Assembly (NCBI GenBank): GCA_902386205.1
Contig: CABMIH010000058.1
Span: 1 to 64,000 of the forward strand
From: an uncultured archaeon
GTDB lineage: Archaea; Halobacteriota; Methanosarcinia; Methanosarcinales; Methanoperedenaceae
DNA: 64,000 nucleotides
Direction of reading: 5' to 3'
Shown here: in pieces, positions 56,009 to 64,000 of the stretch
Layout of the letters: every line of letters begins with the position of its first letter
How positions within the stretch are numbered: position 1 is the stretch's first letter
Position numbers and translations under genes: made by a program
The notes under the pieces: generated by a model
What the model saw: only the letters and a program-made list of their open reading frames with translations
What the model was told of the DNA's origin: nothing
Databases searched by the model: none

Positions 56009-56090
56009 GTTCGTTACATAACGAACAAGATAAGCGGGTTCATTTCTTAACGATACCACCCACTCCCCTTCCCGCTTATCTTACTCTCCT
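56009..56090 (+). ncRNA. Candidate small structured RNA or operator between uvrA and mtrE
   Basis: A TATA-like AATTATTTAAG (about 55975-55985) is followed about 25 bases on by the perfect palindrome GTTCGTTA-CA-TAACGAAC (56009-56026). A 12-bp stem AAGATAAGCGGG/CCCGCTTATCTT (56027-56038/56071-56082) with a C-rich loop (CCACCCACTCCCC) comes next. A small RNA, the uvrA terminator or an mtr regulatory site are all possible. Nothing else is seen in 55905-56272 but the mtr promoter. Confidence 0.4.
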
Positions 56091-56185
56091 GTTATGAAAT
56101 ACAAAATCAAAACTGCCAGAGAATAATTATATTTTTACTTACTTAACTATCAGTGGCCGCACCTGATCAAATCGAAAAGGAAAGG

Positions 56186-56196
56186 TTTATAATATA
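56186..56196 (+). promoter_or_regulatory. mtr operon promoter TATA box
   Basis: TTTATAATATA preceded by a purine-rich BRE-like GAAAAGGAAAGG. Predicted start near 56220, leaving a leader of about 50 bases. Strong Shine-Dalgarno AAGGAGG at 56257-56263, nine bases before the mtrE ATG. Confidence 0.65.
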
Positions 56197-56272
56197 TCAC
56201 ATGATAGTTAGTTAAAAACTATCCAGTTTAGTTTTTAATGGTGATTTCAGTTAGATAAGGAGGAAATAATAG

Positions 56273-57175
56273 ATGGTATTAGACTTAACCATGAGTATGG
56301 CTATTTTGGCACTTATGGGAGCGCTTGCTACTATAGCAGGATGCCTCGAGGATTTAGAATCCGATGTGGGTTCCCAGAGCAATCCCAACTCCCAGGTACA
56401 ATTAGCACCTCAAATGAATTTTCTGCACAGAATATATAACAAAGCTATTTCCGGAGAACCAATCAGCAATGGTCTTTCGGCAGTGACAGGCGGCATAGTG
56501 ACAACAGTGCTTCTGAACGCCAAATTCTTTCCATTATTGGCGATAGTAGTAGGAGCTTTTATCGCTGCGATCATATACGGTATTTTCGCAACCACCTCAT
56601 ACGCCGGCAGGGTGGCCAGCCAGACCAGATTCAAGCAGCCACTGTACATGGATATTATGAGGTACACAACACCATCGATCATAGCGCATAATTTTGTTGT
56701 ATGTTTCTGTCTTGTAGCGATTGCATATATCCAGTATGCTGTGCTTGGATATCCGTTCACGATCCCATTCCTTGCTTTGATATGGGGAATATCGGTCGGC
56801 GCAATAGGTTCCTCCGTGGGTGATGTGCACTATGGCGGAGAGCGGGAATTCCAGAACCGTGAATTCGGGTGCGGCCTTAACACGGCGCTTTCAGGGCGCA
56901 TCGTAAGGAGAGCCGAATCGGGCCTGAGGAACAGCATCGACAACGTCTGGTTCTGTGCCAAGTTCGGGGGACCGGCAACAGGTATCGGTCTTGGCCTGAC
57001 GGTTTTCTTCTCAAGCTGGCCGACAACAATATGGGGATATACATGGACCGCGATCGGTGTCGGAGTTTTTATTGTTGCGATTATGGCTGTCATGAACAGG
57101 CTGGTTGAAATCCAGGTGAAGAATGCTTACGGTCCGTATAAGGAAGATAAAACAGAAAAGGAGGCCGGAGCATAA
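56273..57175 (+). CDS. mtrE: Methyl-H4MPT:CoM methyltransferase subunit E
   Basis: 300 residues, membrane subunit of the Na+-translocating methyltransferase. About six helices and conserved loops (CLEDLESDVGSQSNPNSQVQ, GDVHYGGEREFQ). First gene of mtrEDCBAFGH with a strong Shine-Dalgarno. With MtrC and MtrD it forms the ion path. Confidence 0.95.
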   Translation: MVLDLTMSMAILALMGALATIAGCLEDLESDVGSQSNPNSQVQLAPQMNFLHRIYNKAISGEPISNGLSAVTGGIVTTVLLNAKFFPLLAIVVGAFIAAIIYGIFATTSYAGRVASQTRFKQPLYMDIMRYTTPSIIAHNFVVCFCLVAIAYIQYAVLGYPFTIPFLALIWGISVGAIGSSVGDVHYGGEREFQNREFGCGLNTALSGRIVRRAESGLRNSIDNVWFCAKFGGPATGIGLGLTVFFSSWPTTIWGYTWTAIGVGVFIVAIMAVMNRLVEIQVKNAYGPYKEDKTEKEAGA

Positions 57176-57897
57176 TGGTAGCAATTGACCCAACAATGTT
57201 AATGAATATATTTCTGATAGGGATCAGCGGTACTCTCATCTGCATCGCGGTACACTTTATCCCGGTGGGCGGTGCGCCGGCTGCAATGGCGCAGGCCACT
57301 GGTATCGGTACAGGGACCGTGGAACTTGCGGCAGGTTCAGGTCTTGTGGGCCTGATCACATCGAGTTACATGTACGCTTACGAACCTCAGGCTTCAATGG
57401 CACTGGTAATGGCTGCCGGAGCAATGGGTTCCGCAATAATGCTTGCAAGCACAATGCTGGCAGGCGGTCTTATTTATGCATACGGAGTTGCAGTGCCTTT
57501 TGCCTCAGCGCAGGTCAAGAAAGACCCCATAACAGGACAGCGCCAGGATACCTACGTATCCAAAGGAACCCAGGGGCAGGGCATCCCGACTATCTGTTTC
57601 GTGAGCGGGGTGGTAGGGGCAGCGTTCGGAGGGGCCGGCGGAGGATTGATATATTTTGTCCTGATGGGAATATACAGCCCTCTGATATCGGCCAGCGCCG
57701 CCGCGGTTGCGGGTGTATTTACTATGGGCGTTTTCTATGTTAATTCGGTTATCCCCTCGTACGGTGTGGGCGGGACAATCGAAGGAATACATGACCCCAA
57801 GTTCAGGCGCGTTGTGCCAAAGGATACCATCACAAGCTTTGTTGTAAGCCTTATTTGTGGTCTCGTAGCAGTACTTATCGCAGGAGGGATGGTATGA
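57175..57897 (+). CDS. mtrD: Methyl-H4MPT:CoM methyltransferase subunit D
   Basis: 240 residues, about six membrane helices. VHFIPVGGAPAAMAQATGIG and the soluble loop KKDPITGQRQDTYVSKGTQGQ are typical. The start shares a base with the mtrE stop (TAATG). Membrane subunit for Na+ transport. Confidence 0.94.
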   Translation: MVAIDPTMLMNIFLIGISGTLICIAVHFIPVGGAPAAMAQATGIGTGTVELAAGSGLVGLITSSYMYAYEPQASMALVMAAGAMGSAIMLASTMLAGGLIYAYGVAVPFASAQVKKDPITGQRQDTYVSKGTQGQGIPTICFVSGVVGAAFGGAGGGLIYFVLMGIYSPLISASAAAVAGVFTMGVFYVNSVIPSYGVGGTIEGIHDPKFRRVVPKDTITSFVVSLICGLVAVLIAGGMV

Positions 57898-58679
57898 GCG
57901 ATATTAAAGAGATATCTCCAAACACACTGGCATTATTCGGAATTATAGGTGGGCTGATTGGAATATACCTGTCCCCTCTGTATCCGCCCTTTACATCGAC
58001 ATTCGGCGCGCTTGGAGCGATATGCGCTGTGATATGGGGCGCAGAAGCTGTAAGGCGCGTTGCAAAATATGGTCTTGGCACGGGTGTTCCGTCAATCGGA
58101 CAGATAGCCATGGGTATGGGTATCATTGCGGCAATGTTCGGCCTTGCGATAGTAAAAGCAATGCCACTTGCAGGCCCCATAGTGTCATTAATAACGGCTT
58201 CGGTTATCGGGTTCATAATAGGCTGGTTTGCCCAGAACGTGATAAAAATGAAGATTCCGGTAATGATCCGGTGCATGACTGAGATAGCAGCGGCAGGTGC
58301 CTTAGTTATAATTGGCTTTAGTGCTGCCGTGGCGGGAAGTTATGATTTCACCCGAAGCCTGATTCCCCTTGTTTTTGACAACGGCGTAATGCTTGCAGTT
58401 TTCTGGGTGGGGGCAATGGCGATGCTGCATCCGTTCAACGCCTGCCTCGGGCCTGATGAGAAGCAAAAAAGACTGCTGTATCTTGCAGCTTCAACAGGCG
58501 CGATCACAATGGCCATAATCGGCATAGCTGCGGTCATGACCCTTGGTGCGTCAGGAGTTATTACATTACTGCTCGGAATAATCCTGTGGCTCATCTTTTA
58601 CAAGAAATTCTGGGATGAGGTCTATAAGGATGCTGCGGCAGTGGTCGGAACTGGTTTGATTCCGAAGACGGAGGCATAA
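57894..58679 (+). CDS. mtrC: Methyl-H4MPT:CoM methyltransferase subunit C
   Basis: 261 residues from ATG 57894, overlapping the mtrD stop as ATGA; the frame open from 57855 is inside mtrD. Several membrane helices, HPFNACLGPDEKQ loop. Third membrane subunit. Confidence 0.94.
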   Translation: MSDIKEISPNTLALFGIIGGLIGIYLSPLYPPFTSTFGALGAICAVIWGAEAVRRVAKYGLGTGVPSIGQIAMGMGIIAAMFGLAIVKAMPLAGPIVSLITASVIGFIIGWFAQNVIKMKIPVMIRCMTEIAAAGALVIIGFSAAVAGSYDFTRSLIPLVFDNGVMLAVFWVGAMAMLHPFNACLGPDEKQKRLLYLAASTGAITMAIIGIAAVMTLGASGVITLLLGIILWLIFYKKFWDEVYKDAAAVVGTGLIPKTEA

Positions 58680-58682
58680 AAT

Positions 58683-59012
58683 ATGAGTCATGTAAGAGTA
58701 GCCCCTGAACTTCACCTCATATATAACCCTGCAACAGGGATAATAGCAGAGGAGAAGGAAGATGTCGTAGAGTATTCTCTGGACGGCATAAACACGCAGG
58801 TGGATGAGCTGGATAAAATCGTAACAGATATGATGAACCAGCTTGAACCCAAATCTTCGTTATTAAACATGTTCCCGGGTCGAGAAAATGCTTCATACAA
58901 CGCGGGAATAGTCACGAATGTGTTCTATGGCGCAGTAATAGGATTTATAATAGCCTTCCTGCTTTTGATATTATTGAAGGTATCAGAAATTTTGAAGCTT
59001 GGAGTGATGTAA
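58683..59012 (+). CDS. mtrB: Methyl-H4MPT:CoM methyltransferase subunit B
   Basis: 109 residues: soluble N-terminal part (VRVAPELHLIYNPATGIIAE), a helix, and one C-terminal membrane helix (about 80-105). Standard order and length. Stop at 59012 directly precedes mtrA. Confidence 0.93.
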   Translation: MSHVRVAPELHLIYNPATGIIAEEKEDVVEYSLDGINTQVDELDKIVTDMMNQLEPKSSLLNMFPGRENASYNAGIVTNVFYGAVIGFIIAFLLLILLKVSEILKLGVM

Positions 59013-59735
59013 ATGGCAAATAAAGTAAAAGCGGCAGCAGGATGGCCTGTTGTAAAAGGTGAATATGAAGCGGGAAATCCTGAAAATCCTGTAGCTGTAA
59101 CAACATGCGGTTCACATGTCAAAGGCGCCGGCCAACTGGCTGCGGGTGCTGCAATTACGGGGCCGCATAAAACTGAGAACCTCGGTATAGAAAAGATAGT
59201 GGCCAATATTATCTCCAATCCCAACATTCGCTTCCTGCTTGTCACAGGTGCGGAAGTCAAAGGGCATATCTCAGGCGAAGCCATAATAATGATCCACAAG
59301 AACGGTATAAAAGACAACCGTATTGTCGGAGCCACTGGAGCTATACCATATATCGAGAACCTGCCTGATGATGCGATAAAGAGATTCCAGGCCCAGATCC
59401 AGGTCGTTGAGATGATGGGTACTGAGGATGAAGGCGCGATCATTGCCAAGGTAAAAGAGCTTGCAGCGAAAGACCCGGGAGCCTTTGCGGGCGAACCCAT
59501 GATAATCGCGGTCGGCGAGAAAGAAGAAGCTGCAGAAGCCGGGGGCGTGAAGCCCATGTCTGCCGAAATCGCTACTATCCAGGCAAGGATAAAGGGAATC
59601 CAGCACCAGACAGTGGAAATCGGTAACCTGAACAAGCTCATGTCCGGAATCTATGCAGGAAAAATTGAAGGTATAATGATCGGCCTGGTCGTAGGGCTGA
59701 CAATTCTTGGAATAACGATATTCGGAGGTGCGTAA
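59013..59735 (+). CDS. mtrA: Methyl-H4MPT:CoM methyltransferase corrinoid subunit A
   Basis: 240 residues. The corrinoid-binding region holds H85 in TGAEVKGHISGEA, equivalent to His84 that ligates cobalt. NPENPVAVTTCGSHVKGAGQ near the N-terminus; a single C-terminal membrane helix (about 217-238) anchors it. Carries the methyl group from H4MPT towards CoM. Confidence 0.95.
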   Translation: MANKVKAAAGWPVVKGEYEAGNPENPVAVTTCGSHVKGAGQLAAGAAITGPHKTENLGIEKIVANIISNPNIRFLLVTGAEVKGHISGEAIIMIHKNGIKDNRIVGATGAIPYIENLPDDAIKRFQAQIQVVEMMGTEDEGAIIAKVKELAAKDPGAFAGEPMIIAVGEKEEAAEAGGVKPMSAEIATIQARIKGIQHQTVEIGNLNKLMSGIYAGKIEGIMIGLVVGLTILGITIFGGA

Positions 59736-59963
59736 ATGGCAGAAGAATACGAATACGGCAAAGGCGTACCCACGGTAGTAGCCCCATCAATGGCAACTAT
59801 AGAATCCCTTGTGGAGGATATCCGCTACAGGGGACAACTCATTGCCAGGAACCAGAAACTTGAATCAGGTGTCGGGGCAACAGGAGTAATTGGGATCTCC
59901 ATCGGCATTGTGGCAGTTTTGCTTCTGGTTCTTGTGCCTGTGGTCTTGATGGGAGGGATATAA
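59736..59963 (+). CDS. mtrF: Methyl-H4MPT:CoM methyltransferase subunit F
   Basis: 75 residues, soluble N-terminus ([20 protein letters not shown]) and one membrane helix at about 47-73. Resembles the tail of MtrA, as usual for the family. Begins directly after the mtrA stop. Confidence 0.92.
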   Translation: MAEEYEYGKGVPTVVAPSMATIESLVEDIRYRGQLIARNQKLESGVGATGVIGISIGIVAVLLLVLVPVVLMGGI

Positions 59964-60224
59964 ATGGCAGAAAAAGTCCCAACAGTAATAGTAGATCCAG
60001 AAGACTACAAGAACATTATCCTGAAATTGAACGAGATCGAGGAAAAGATCGAGTTCACAAATTCGGAAATACACCAGAGGTACGGAAAAAAACTCGGAAG
60101 AGATATTGGTATCCTGTACGGGATATGCACTGCATTGATGATAGTCCTCATATATTTATTGTTGGTCCTCTCGCCAGTGCTCCCGAGATTACAGGCATTC
60201 CTGCAGAGCGCGTTATTTAAATGA
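59964..60224 (+). CDS. mtrG: Methyl-H4MPT:CoM methyltransferase subunit G
   Basis: 86 residues: VPTVIVDPEDYKNIILKLNE, a helical neck (LGRDIGILYG) and one membrane helix (about 54-76). Adjacent to mtrF without spacing. Confidence 0.92.
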   Translation: MAEKVPTVIVDPEDYKNIILKLNEIEEKIEFTNSEIHQRYGKKLGRDIGILYGICTALMIVLIYLLLVLSPVLPRLQAFLQSALFK

Positions 60225-60233
60225 GGTGCTAAG

Positions 60234-61184
60234 ATGTTTAGATATGATAAGAAACAAGAAGTATTTGAATTCGGCAAAATAAAAGTCGGCGGACAGCCGG
60301 GAGAATACCCAACAGTACTCGTCAGTACGATGTTCTACTTAAAGCACAAGATCGTGTCTGATGAAGACAAGGGTGTTTTTGACAAGGCTGCTGCTGAGAA
60401 ATTGTGGAATACACAGGAAGTGATGGGAGACACGACTGGCAATCCTTATTTCAACCAGCTCGTGGGAGAAACCCCTGAAGCAATAAAGAAATATATCGAC
60501 TGGTTTGTGGAAGTCTGCGACGATATACCGTTCCTTGTGGATTCATCGGACGGCGCCACAAGAGCGGCGGCTGCAAGGTACGCCCATGAGATAGGAGTCG
60601 AAAAAAGAGCAATACATAACTCCATTAATGCCAGCATAGGTGCTGAAGAGATCAAAGCGCTCAAGGAGAGCAAGCTTACATCCGCTATAATCCTGGCGTT
60701 CAATGCGACAAACCCGAGCGTGGAAGGAAAACTGGAAATCCTTGAAAAAGGAGGAACCGGGCAGGCAAAGGGTATGCTGGAAGTCGCGAAGGATGTCGGG
60801 ATCACAAGACCCCTGGTAGATGTGGCGGCAACACCTCTTGGAGCCGGTGCTGGAGCTACGATCAGATCCGTTCTTGCTATCAAGGGAAGGCTTGGGCTTC
60901 CGGTTGGCGGAGGGTTCCATAACATGGCCTCGGCATGGGACTGGATGAAAAAATACAAGAAAACAGACCCCGATGCAAAGACAGAGTCGTGGCCCCCTGT
61001 GGACATAGGCACGAACCTCGTTGCGCAGATAATGGGAGCTAATTTCCTCCTGTATGGCCCGATAGAGAACGTCAAGAAGGTATTCCCTGCTGTGGCAATG
61101 GTTGACATAATGCTGGGAGAGACTGCAAAAGACCTTGGCCTGAGCGTACTTGCAGAATCACATCCCATAAAGAAATTGGTGTAG
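60234..61184 (+). CDS. mtrH: Methyl-H4MPT:CoM methyltransferase subunit H
   Basis: 316-residue soluble TIM-barrel subunit that transfers the methyl group from methyl-H4MPT to the MtrA corrinoid. FRYDKKQEVFEFGKIKVGGQ start, FLVDSSDGATRAAAARYAHE, and the PVGGGFHNMASAWDWMKKYK C-terminal region. Last gene of the operon. Confidence 0.95.
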   Translation: MFRYDKKQEVFEFGKIKVGGQPGEYPTVLVSTMFYLKHKIVSDEDKGVFDKAAAEKLWNTQEVMGDTTGNPYFNQLVGETPEAIKKYIDWFVEVCDDIPFLVDSSDGATRAAAARYAHEIGVEKRAIHNSINASIGAEEIKALKESKLTSAIILAFNATNPSVEGKLEILEKGGTGQAKGMLEVAKDVGITRPLVDVAATPLGAGAGATIRSVLAIKGRLGLPVGGGFHNMASAWDWMKKYKKTDPDAKTESWPPVDIGTNLVAQIMGANFLLYGPIENVKKVFPAVAMVDIMLGETAKDLGLSVLAESHPIKKLV

Positions 61185-61194
61185 GAAACACCGA

Positions 61195-61210
61195 TTTTTT
61201 TTATTTTTTT
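61195..61210 (+). terminator. Poly-T terminator after mtrH
   Basis: Two T-runs (8 and 7 Ts) 11-26 bases after the mtrH stop, a typical archaeal poly-U termination signal for the operon. Confidence 0.65.
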
Positions 61211-61279
61211 ATCTCTGTTAGCGGCTCATTTGTTGCAGCTATATGAATTACTTATATAAAATAAAATCTCGGTTTTTTT

Positions 61280-61415
61280 AAATCAAACTCAACAAATGAA
61301 ATAAATTTGAATTTTTTTTATTTACAAATTTGGAAAAGTAGGAGTAAAGATCAGGTGCCTATTAAAACGATGGGTCGAAGGAGACTGAGGGTACTAAAGG
61401 CGTTAGACACCTAAT
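61280..61415 (+). other. Possible small transcript with structured 3' part and 19-codon ORF
   Basis: A TATA box CTTATATAAA at 61251-61260 predicts a start near 61280. Downstream an AAATTTG/CAAATTT inverted repeat is followed by AGGTG...CACCT (61353-61357/61408-61412), closing a GC-rich segment with a GTC/GAC loop. A GTG frame at 61355-61414 (MPIKTMGRRRLRVLKALDT) follows a distant GGAG site. Could be a small RNA, a tiny basic peptide or noise. The remainder of the 61185-61499 gap is AT-rich without genes. Confidence 0.3.
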
Positions 61416-61499
61416 CTTACTACATTATTAATAATGGATTTACTAGTATTTAATATTTACGCTTATATTATATGGTGTATATAATAATTAGTATTATCA

Positions 61500-62753
61500 T
61501 TATGATACACGAGTGCTCCGTGTAATCTCGCCTGCTATGTTCGCCCGCATCGTATTCTTCACTTGTTCGATATCTTTCGACTTTCCGAGTGCCCACATGA
61601 GTTTTACAAGAGCCACTTCAGGCAGCATATCCTCACCTTCGATAGCGCCTGCTTTTAAAATATCCCTGCCTGTATCATAAACGCGGTCACATACTCTCCC
61701 GTTGATGCACTGCGAGGTCATGACCACTGGTATCCCGGCATCTGTAGCGGTTTTAATAAGAGGTATCCATTCTGTAGAAACATGGCCAAGACCTGTGCCT
61801 TCTATCACAATCCCTTTGTATCCCGAGCCTGCATGGAACAGGAGAGACTCACTGCTTGCCCCTGTGGCATATTTTATTATTGCGCATTTCGGCTCGATCT
61901 TATCATGAAGCGCAAGTTTTTTCTCACCCCGCTTCACATAAGAAGAAAGCATTTTTATCTCACGTGAAGGATATTCGACACGTCCGATTGGTTTTGAATT
62001 AATGGACTGGAAGGCATCCCTTCTTGAGGTATGCATCTTGCGTACTTTTGTTCCCCTGTGAATATGGCAGAACTCATCGCTTGTCCCGCCGTGCATGACA
62101 ACACAGACTTCGGCTATATCGCTTGTGGCAACTACCGCGGCGCATATCGCGTTCATCGCGTTATCGCTGCTTGGCCTGTCAGCGCTTCTTTGCGAACCCA
62201 CAAGCACTATGGGTACAGGTGTTTCGATCATGAAAGAAAGTGCTGCTGCCGTGTACATCATCGTATCTGTACCGTGGGTGATGATTATGCCCTCGGCGCC
62301 GTTTTTTATTTCCTCATAAACGGCGCGCGCAAGTTCGACCCAGTATGATGGGCGCATGTTCTCGCTCAGGATGCTGTAGATCATACGGCAATTATAGCTG
62401 GCGATTTCCTCAAGTTCGGGTATCGCAAGCAGGATGTCCTCAGCCGAGAATTGCGAGGTCACAGCGCCTGTGCGGTAATCTATTTTGCTTGCGATCGTGC
62501 CGCCTGTTGAGAGAATGGATATCCTGGGAAGTTTTTTGTTTTTTGTTTTTTCAGCACAAACCGCCTCTTTGCGTTTCTTTGTTTCAACTTTTTTCTCAAG
62601 AAGAGTTATAGTTGCAGATTCATGTTTTATCCCGATATTGTATCCATTTTTCAGTTTTAGGACAATACTGTCTGTCTGTGAAGGCATGAGTGTCCCTTCA
62701 TATGCTATGCCCTTTATTTCCACCCGGACTTTATCATATTCTTCTGCCTGCAT
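61500..62753 (-). CDS. gatD: Glu-tRNA(Gln) amidotransferase subunit D
   Basis: 417 residues. An N-terminal barrel ([20 protein letters not shown]) is followed by an asparaginase-like domain with [18 protein letters not shown] and [12 protein letters not shown], the catalytic Thr/Asp pairs, and [10 protein letters not shown]. Produces ammonia from glutamine for GatE, which converts Glu-tRNA(Gln) to Gln-tRNA(Gln). gatE is not adjacent here. Lies 45 bases after the phosphohexomutase on the same strand. Confidence 0.93.
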   Translation of the reverse strand: MQAEEYDKVRVEIKGIAYEGTLMPSQTDSIVLKLKNGYNIGIKHESATITLLEKKVETKKRKEAVCAEKTKNKKLPRISILSTGGTIASKIDYRTGAVTSQFSAEDILLAIPELEEIASYNCRMIYSILSENMRPSYWVELARAVYEEIKNGAEGIIITHGTDTMMYTAAALSFMIETPVPIVLVGSQRSADRPSSDNAMNAICAAVVATSDIAEVCVVMHGGTSDEFCHIHRGTKVRKMHTSRRDAFQSINSKPIGRVEYPSREIKMLSSYVKRGEKKLALHDKIEPKCAIIKYATGASSESLLFHAGSGYKGIVIEGTGLGHVSTEWIPLIKTATDAGIPVVMTSQCINGRVCDRVYDTGRDILKAGAIEGEDMLPEVALVKLMWALGKSKDIEQVKNTMRANIAGEITRSTRVS

Positions 62754-62798
62754 AATATCCCTGATCCTGCTTCTTCTAAGAACGGCGGATATTAAAAA

Positions 62799-63999
62799 CT
62801 ATCCATGTTCTCCCGTGATCATTGCCCTTTCCAGCCCTTCCATCGCGATACGGTTGAGCCTCTTTGCCCTTTCTTCAGTCTTAGCCTCTGAAAAAACCCT
62901 GACTTTGGGTTCTGTTCCGCTTGCCCTCACGAGGAACCACCCATCAGAGTAATCAACGCGCAGGCCATCCATATCAGATATCTTCTCGTAATCCTGCGGG
63001 ATTTCTGCTTTTAACCTGTCCAGTATCGCATCAATATCAGTACCTGCCGGCAGCGTCTTTGCATCCTTTATCTGGTGGTACATGGGATATGAAGCAACAA
63101 GTTCTGATAAGCTCATACCTTCCTTAGATAATATTCCAGCCATCACGCCTGCAAGCATCGGACCTTCCCTGCTCCACTCAAGAAGAACAGAGCCATGCTC
63201 CTCAAGCCCGACCTGCGCGCCGCATAACACTTTTGCCTGCGCCAGGTAAGGCTCACCCACGGGGGTATAGATAACTTGCGCACCGAGAGTAGAGGCGACA
63301 TGCTCAATGATATTTGAGAACGCTATCGTAACTGCGATTTTCTTTTCCCTGTCTTTACATTGCCGCAGTACATGGTCAGCAATTATTGCAGCAGTAACAT
63401 CCCCCTGGATGAATTTCCCACCCTCATCAATAAAAGCGGTCCTGTCGCCATCGCCATCATGGGCCACGCCCATATCAGCATTTTCAGATCTTACCAATTT
63501 TTTGAGTTTCTCAAGGTTTGCATCGATAGGCTCAGGATTTCTCTCCCTGAACATGCCGTCGTATTTGCAGTTGAACCTTATCACCGTGTGCCCTAATCTT
63601 TCAAGTGTTTCCGGGGTCACGGTTGATGCCGAACCTCCCCCGCCGTCAACTACGATATCCATCGGCTTTACCGGGAAGAGTTTTGTGACATACCGGACTA
63701 TATGGTCACGGTATCTGTCACTTGCTCCGCGATCAACGATTTTTTTTCCACTCCTCCCGCCTTTTTTCAAGTCACCAAAATATATCTTCTCAAGCGCGAG
63801 GTCTTCTTCGGGTGAGAAACCCATCCCTCTTTTGCTCAAGCATTTGATACCGTTATACTCAGGCGGGTTATGCGAAGCCGTGATCATTACTCCTGCATCG
63901 GCCTGTCTCCCCACTTCAAGGGAGAGCGTATCAGGCGTGATAATCCCCAGCGTAAGAGCGTTACATCCAAATTCTGTTAAGCCGTCTATCAACGCTTCC
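62799..63999 (-). CDS. glmM: Phosphoglucosamine/phosphomannomutase, 5' truncated by window edge
   Basis: Alpha-D-phosphohexomutase. Phosphoserine loop TASHNPPEYNGIK, metal loop DGDGDR, sugar-binding GLEEHGS and phosphate-binding RASGTEPKVR all present. The frame stays open to the window edge and the family N-terminus (about 50 residues) is missing, so the TTG at 63992 is not the start. GlmM and ManB-type archaeal enzymes share this pattern, so the sugar specificity (and the symbol) is tentative. Confidence 0.85.
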   Translation of the reverse strand, partial: EALIDGLTEFGCNALTLGIITPDTLSLEVGRQADAGVMITASHNPPEYNGIKCLSKRGMGFSPEEDLALEKIYFGDLKKGGRSGKKIVDRGASDRYRDHIVRYVTKLFPVKPMDIVVDGGGGSASTVTPETLERLGHTVIRFNCKYDGMFRERNPEPIDANLEKLKKLVRSENADMGVAHDGDGDRTAFIDEGGKFIQGDVTAAIIADHVLRQCKDREKKIAVTIAFSNIIEHVASTLGAQVIYTPVGEPYLAQAKVLCGAQVGLEEHGSVLLEWSREGPMLAGVMAGILSKEGMSLSELVASYPMYHQIKDAKTLPAGTDIDAILDRLKAEIPQDYEKISDMDGLRVDYSDGWFLVRASGTEPKVRVFSEAKTEERAKRLNRIAMEGLERAMITGEHG

Positions 64000-64000
64000 T

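Noticed and set aside
1-64000. CRISPR array
   Set aside because: No regularly spaced direct repeats of 24-37 bases were seen; the short repeats at 25.2 and 42.2 kb are tandem without spacers.

Overview
The window is archaeal chromosome from a methyl-coenzyme-M-pathway euryarchaeote. It carries the complete eight-gene mtrEDCBAFGH operon (Na+-translocating methyl-H4MPT:coenzyme M methyltransferase) and a co-directional run of MCR-activation/methanogenesis-marker genes (A2 ATPase, markers 3, 6, 5, 15, 17, 7). It also has archaeal RPA with its RPA-associated protein, a DacZ-type c-di-AMP synthase, an archaeal ATP-dependent DNA ligase and GatD. Promoters are TATA/BRE-like and Shine-Dalgarno sites are common. 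UvrA, IS110 and group II intron sequence, succinyl-CoA ligase and malate dehydrogenase suggest a Methanosarcinales relative; the ANME-2d ('Ca. Methanoperedens') lineage is my guess and was not tested. mcr itself is absent, so the direction of the pathway (methane production or oxidation) cannot be read here.

Layout. 1-3.9 kb: phosphoesterase, PUA protein, NAD(P)HX repair, moaC, PHP protein. 4.1-10.24 kb: a five-gene, same-strand cassette of unfamiliar proteins ending in a protein whose C-terminus matches the DddA/SCP1.201 cytidine deaminase toxin fold; it abuts a tRNA-Leu gene. 10.4-15.3 kb: argF, sucCD, a candidate structured RNA, DNA ligase. 15.4-25.3 kb: accessory zone with a decayed HTH gene, a kelch protein, a 198-bp palindromic repeat, a TPR protein, an ORF-less group II intron, a ferredoxin/oxidoreductase pair, a MITE, a tnpA relic and an IS110-family element. 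25.3-34.7 kb: threonine catabolism (tdh, kbl, amino-acid permease), an MDR oxidoreductase, argG with an in-frame stop, a zinc-ribbon/OB membrane protein, two tRNAs, dacZ with an apparent frameshift, DUF1015. 34.9-41.7 kb: MCR activation/marker cluster. 41.8-47.2 kb: MNT/HEPN toxin-antitoxin genes and their relics, a PIN-RPA fusion and an OLD-like ATPase. 47.4-55.9 kb: RPA operon, vapBC, mdh, hydrolase, phzF-like gene, uvrA. 56.2-61.2 kb: mtr operon. 61.5-64 kb: gatD and a truncated phosphohexomutase.

How it fits together: the core is C1/coenzyme M energy metabolism plus its activation machinery and ordinary housekeeping, split by accessory patches. The most novel candidate system is the deaminase cassette at about 4.1-10.24 kb: an archaeal operon encoding two large beta-rich proteins, two small helical proteins and a polymorphic-toxin-like protein with an HxE...PCxxC deaminase site and no obvious immunity gene. 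Second is a PIN nuclease fused to the C-terminal zinc/OB domain of the host's own RPA. Single-base lesions in argG and dacZ may be real or assembly errors.
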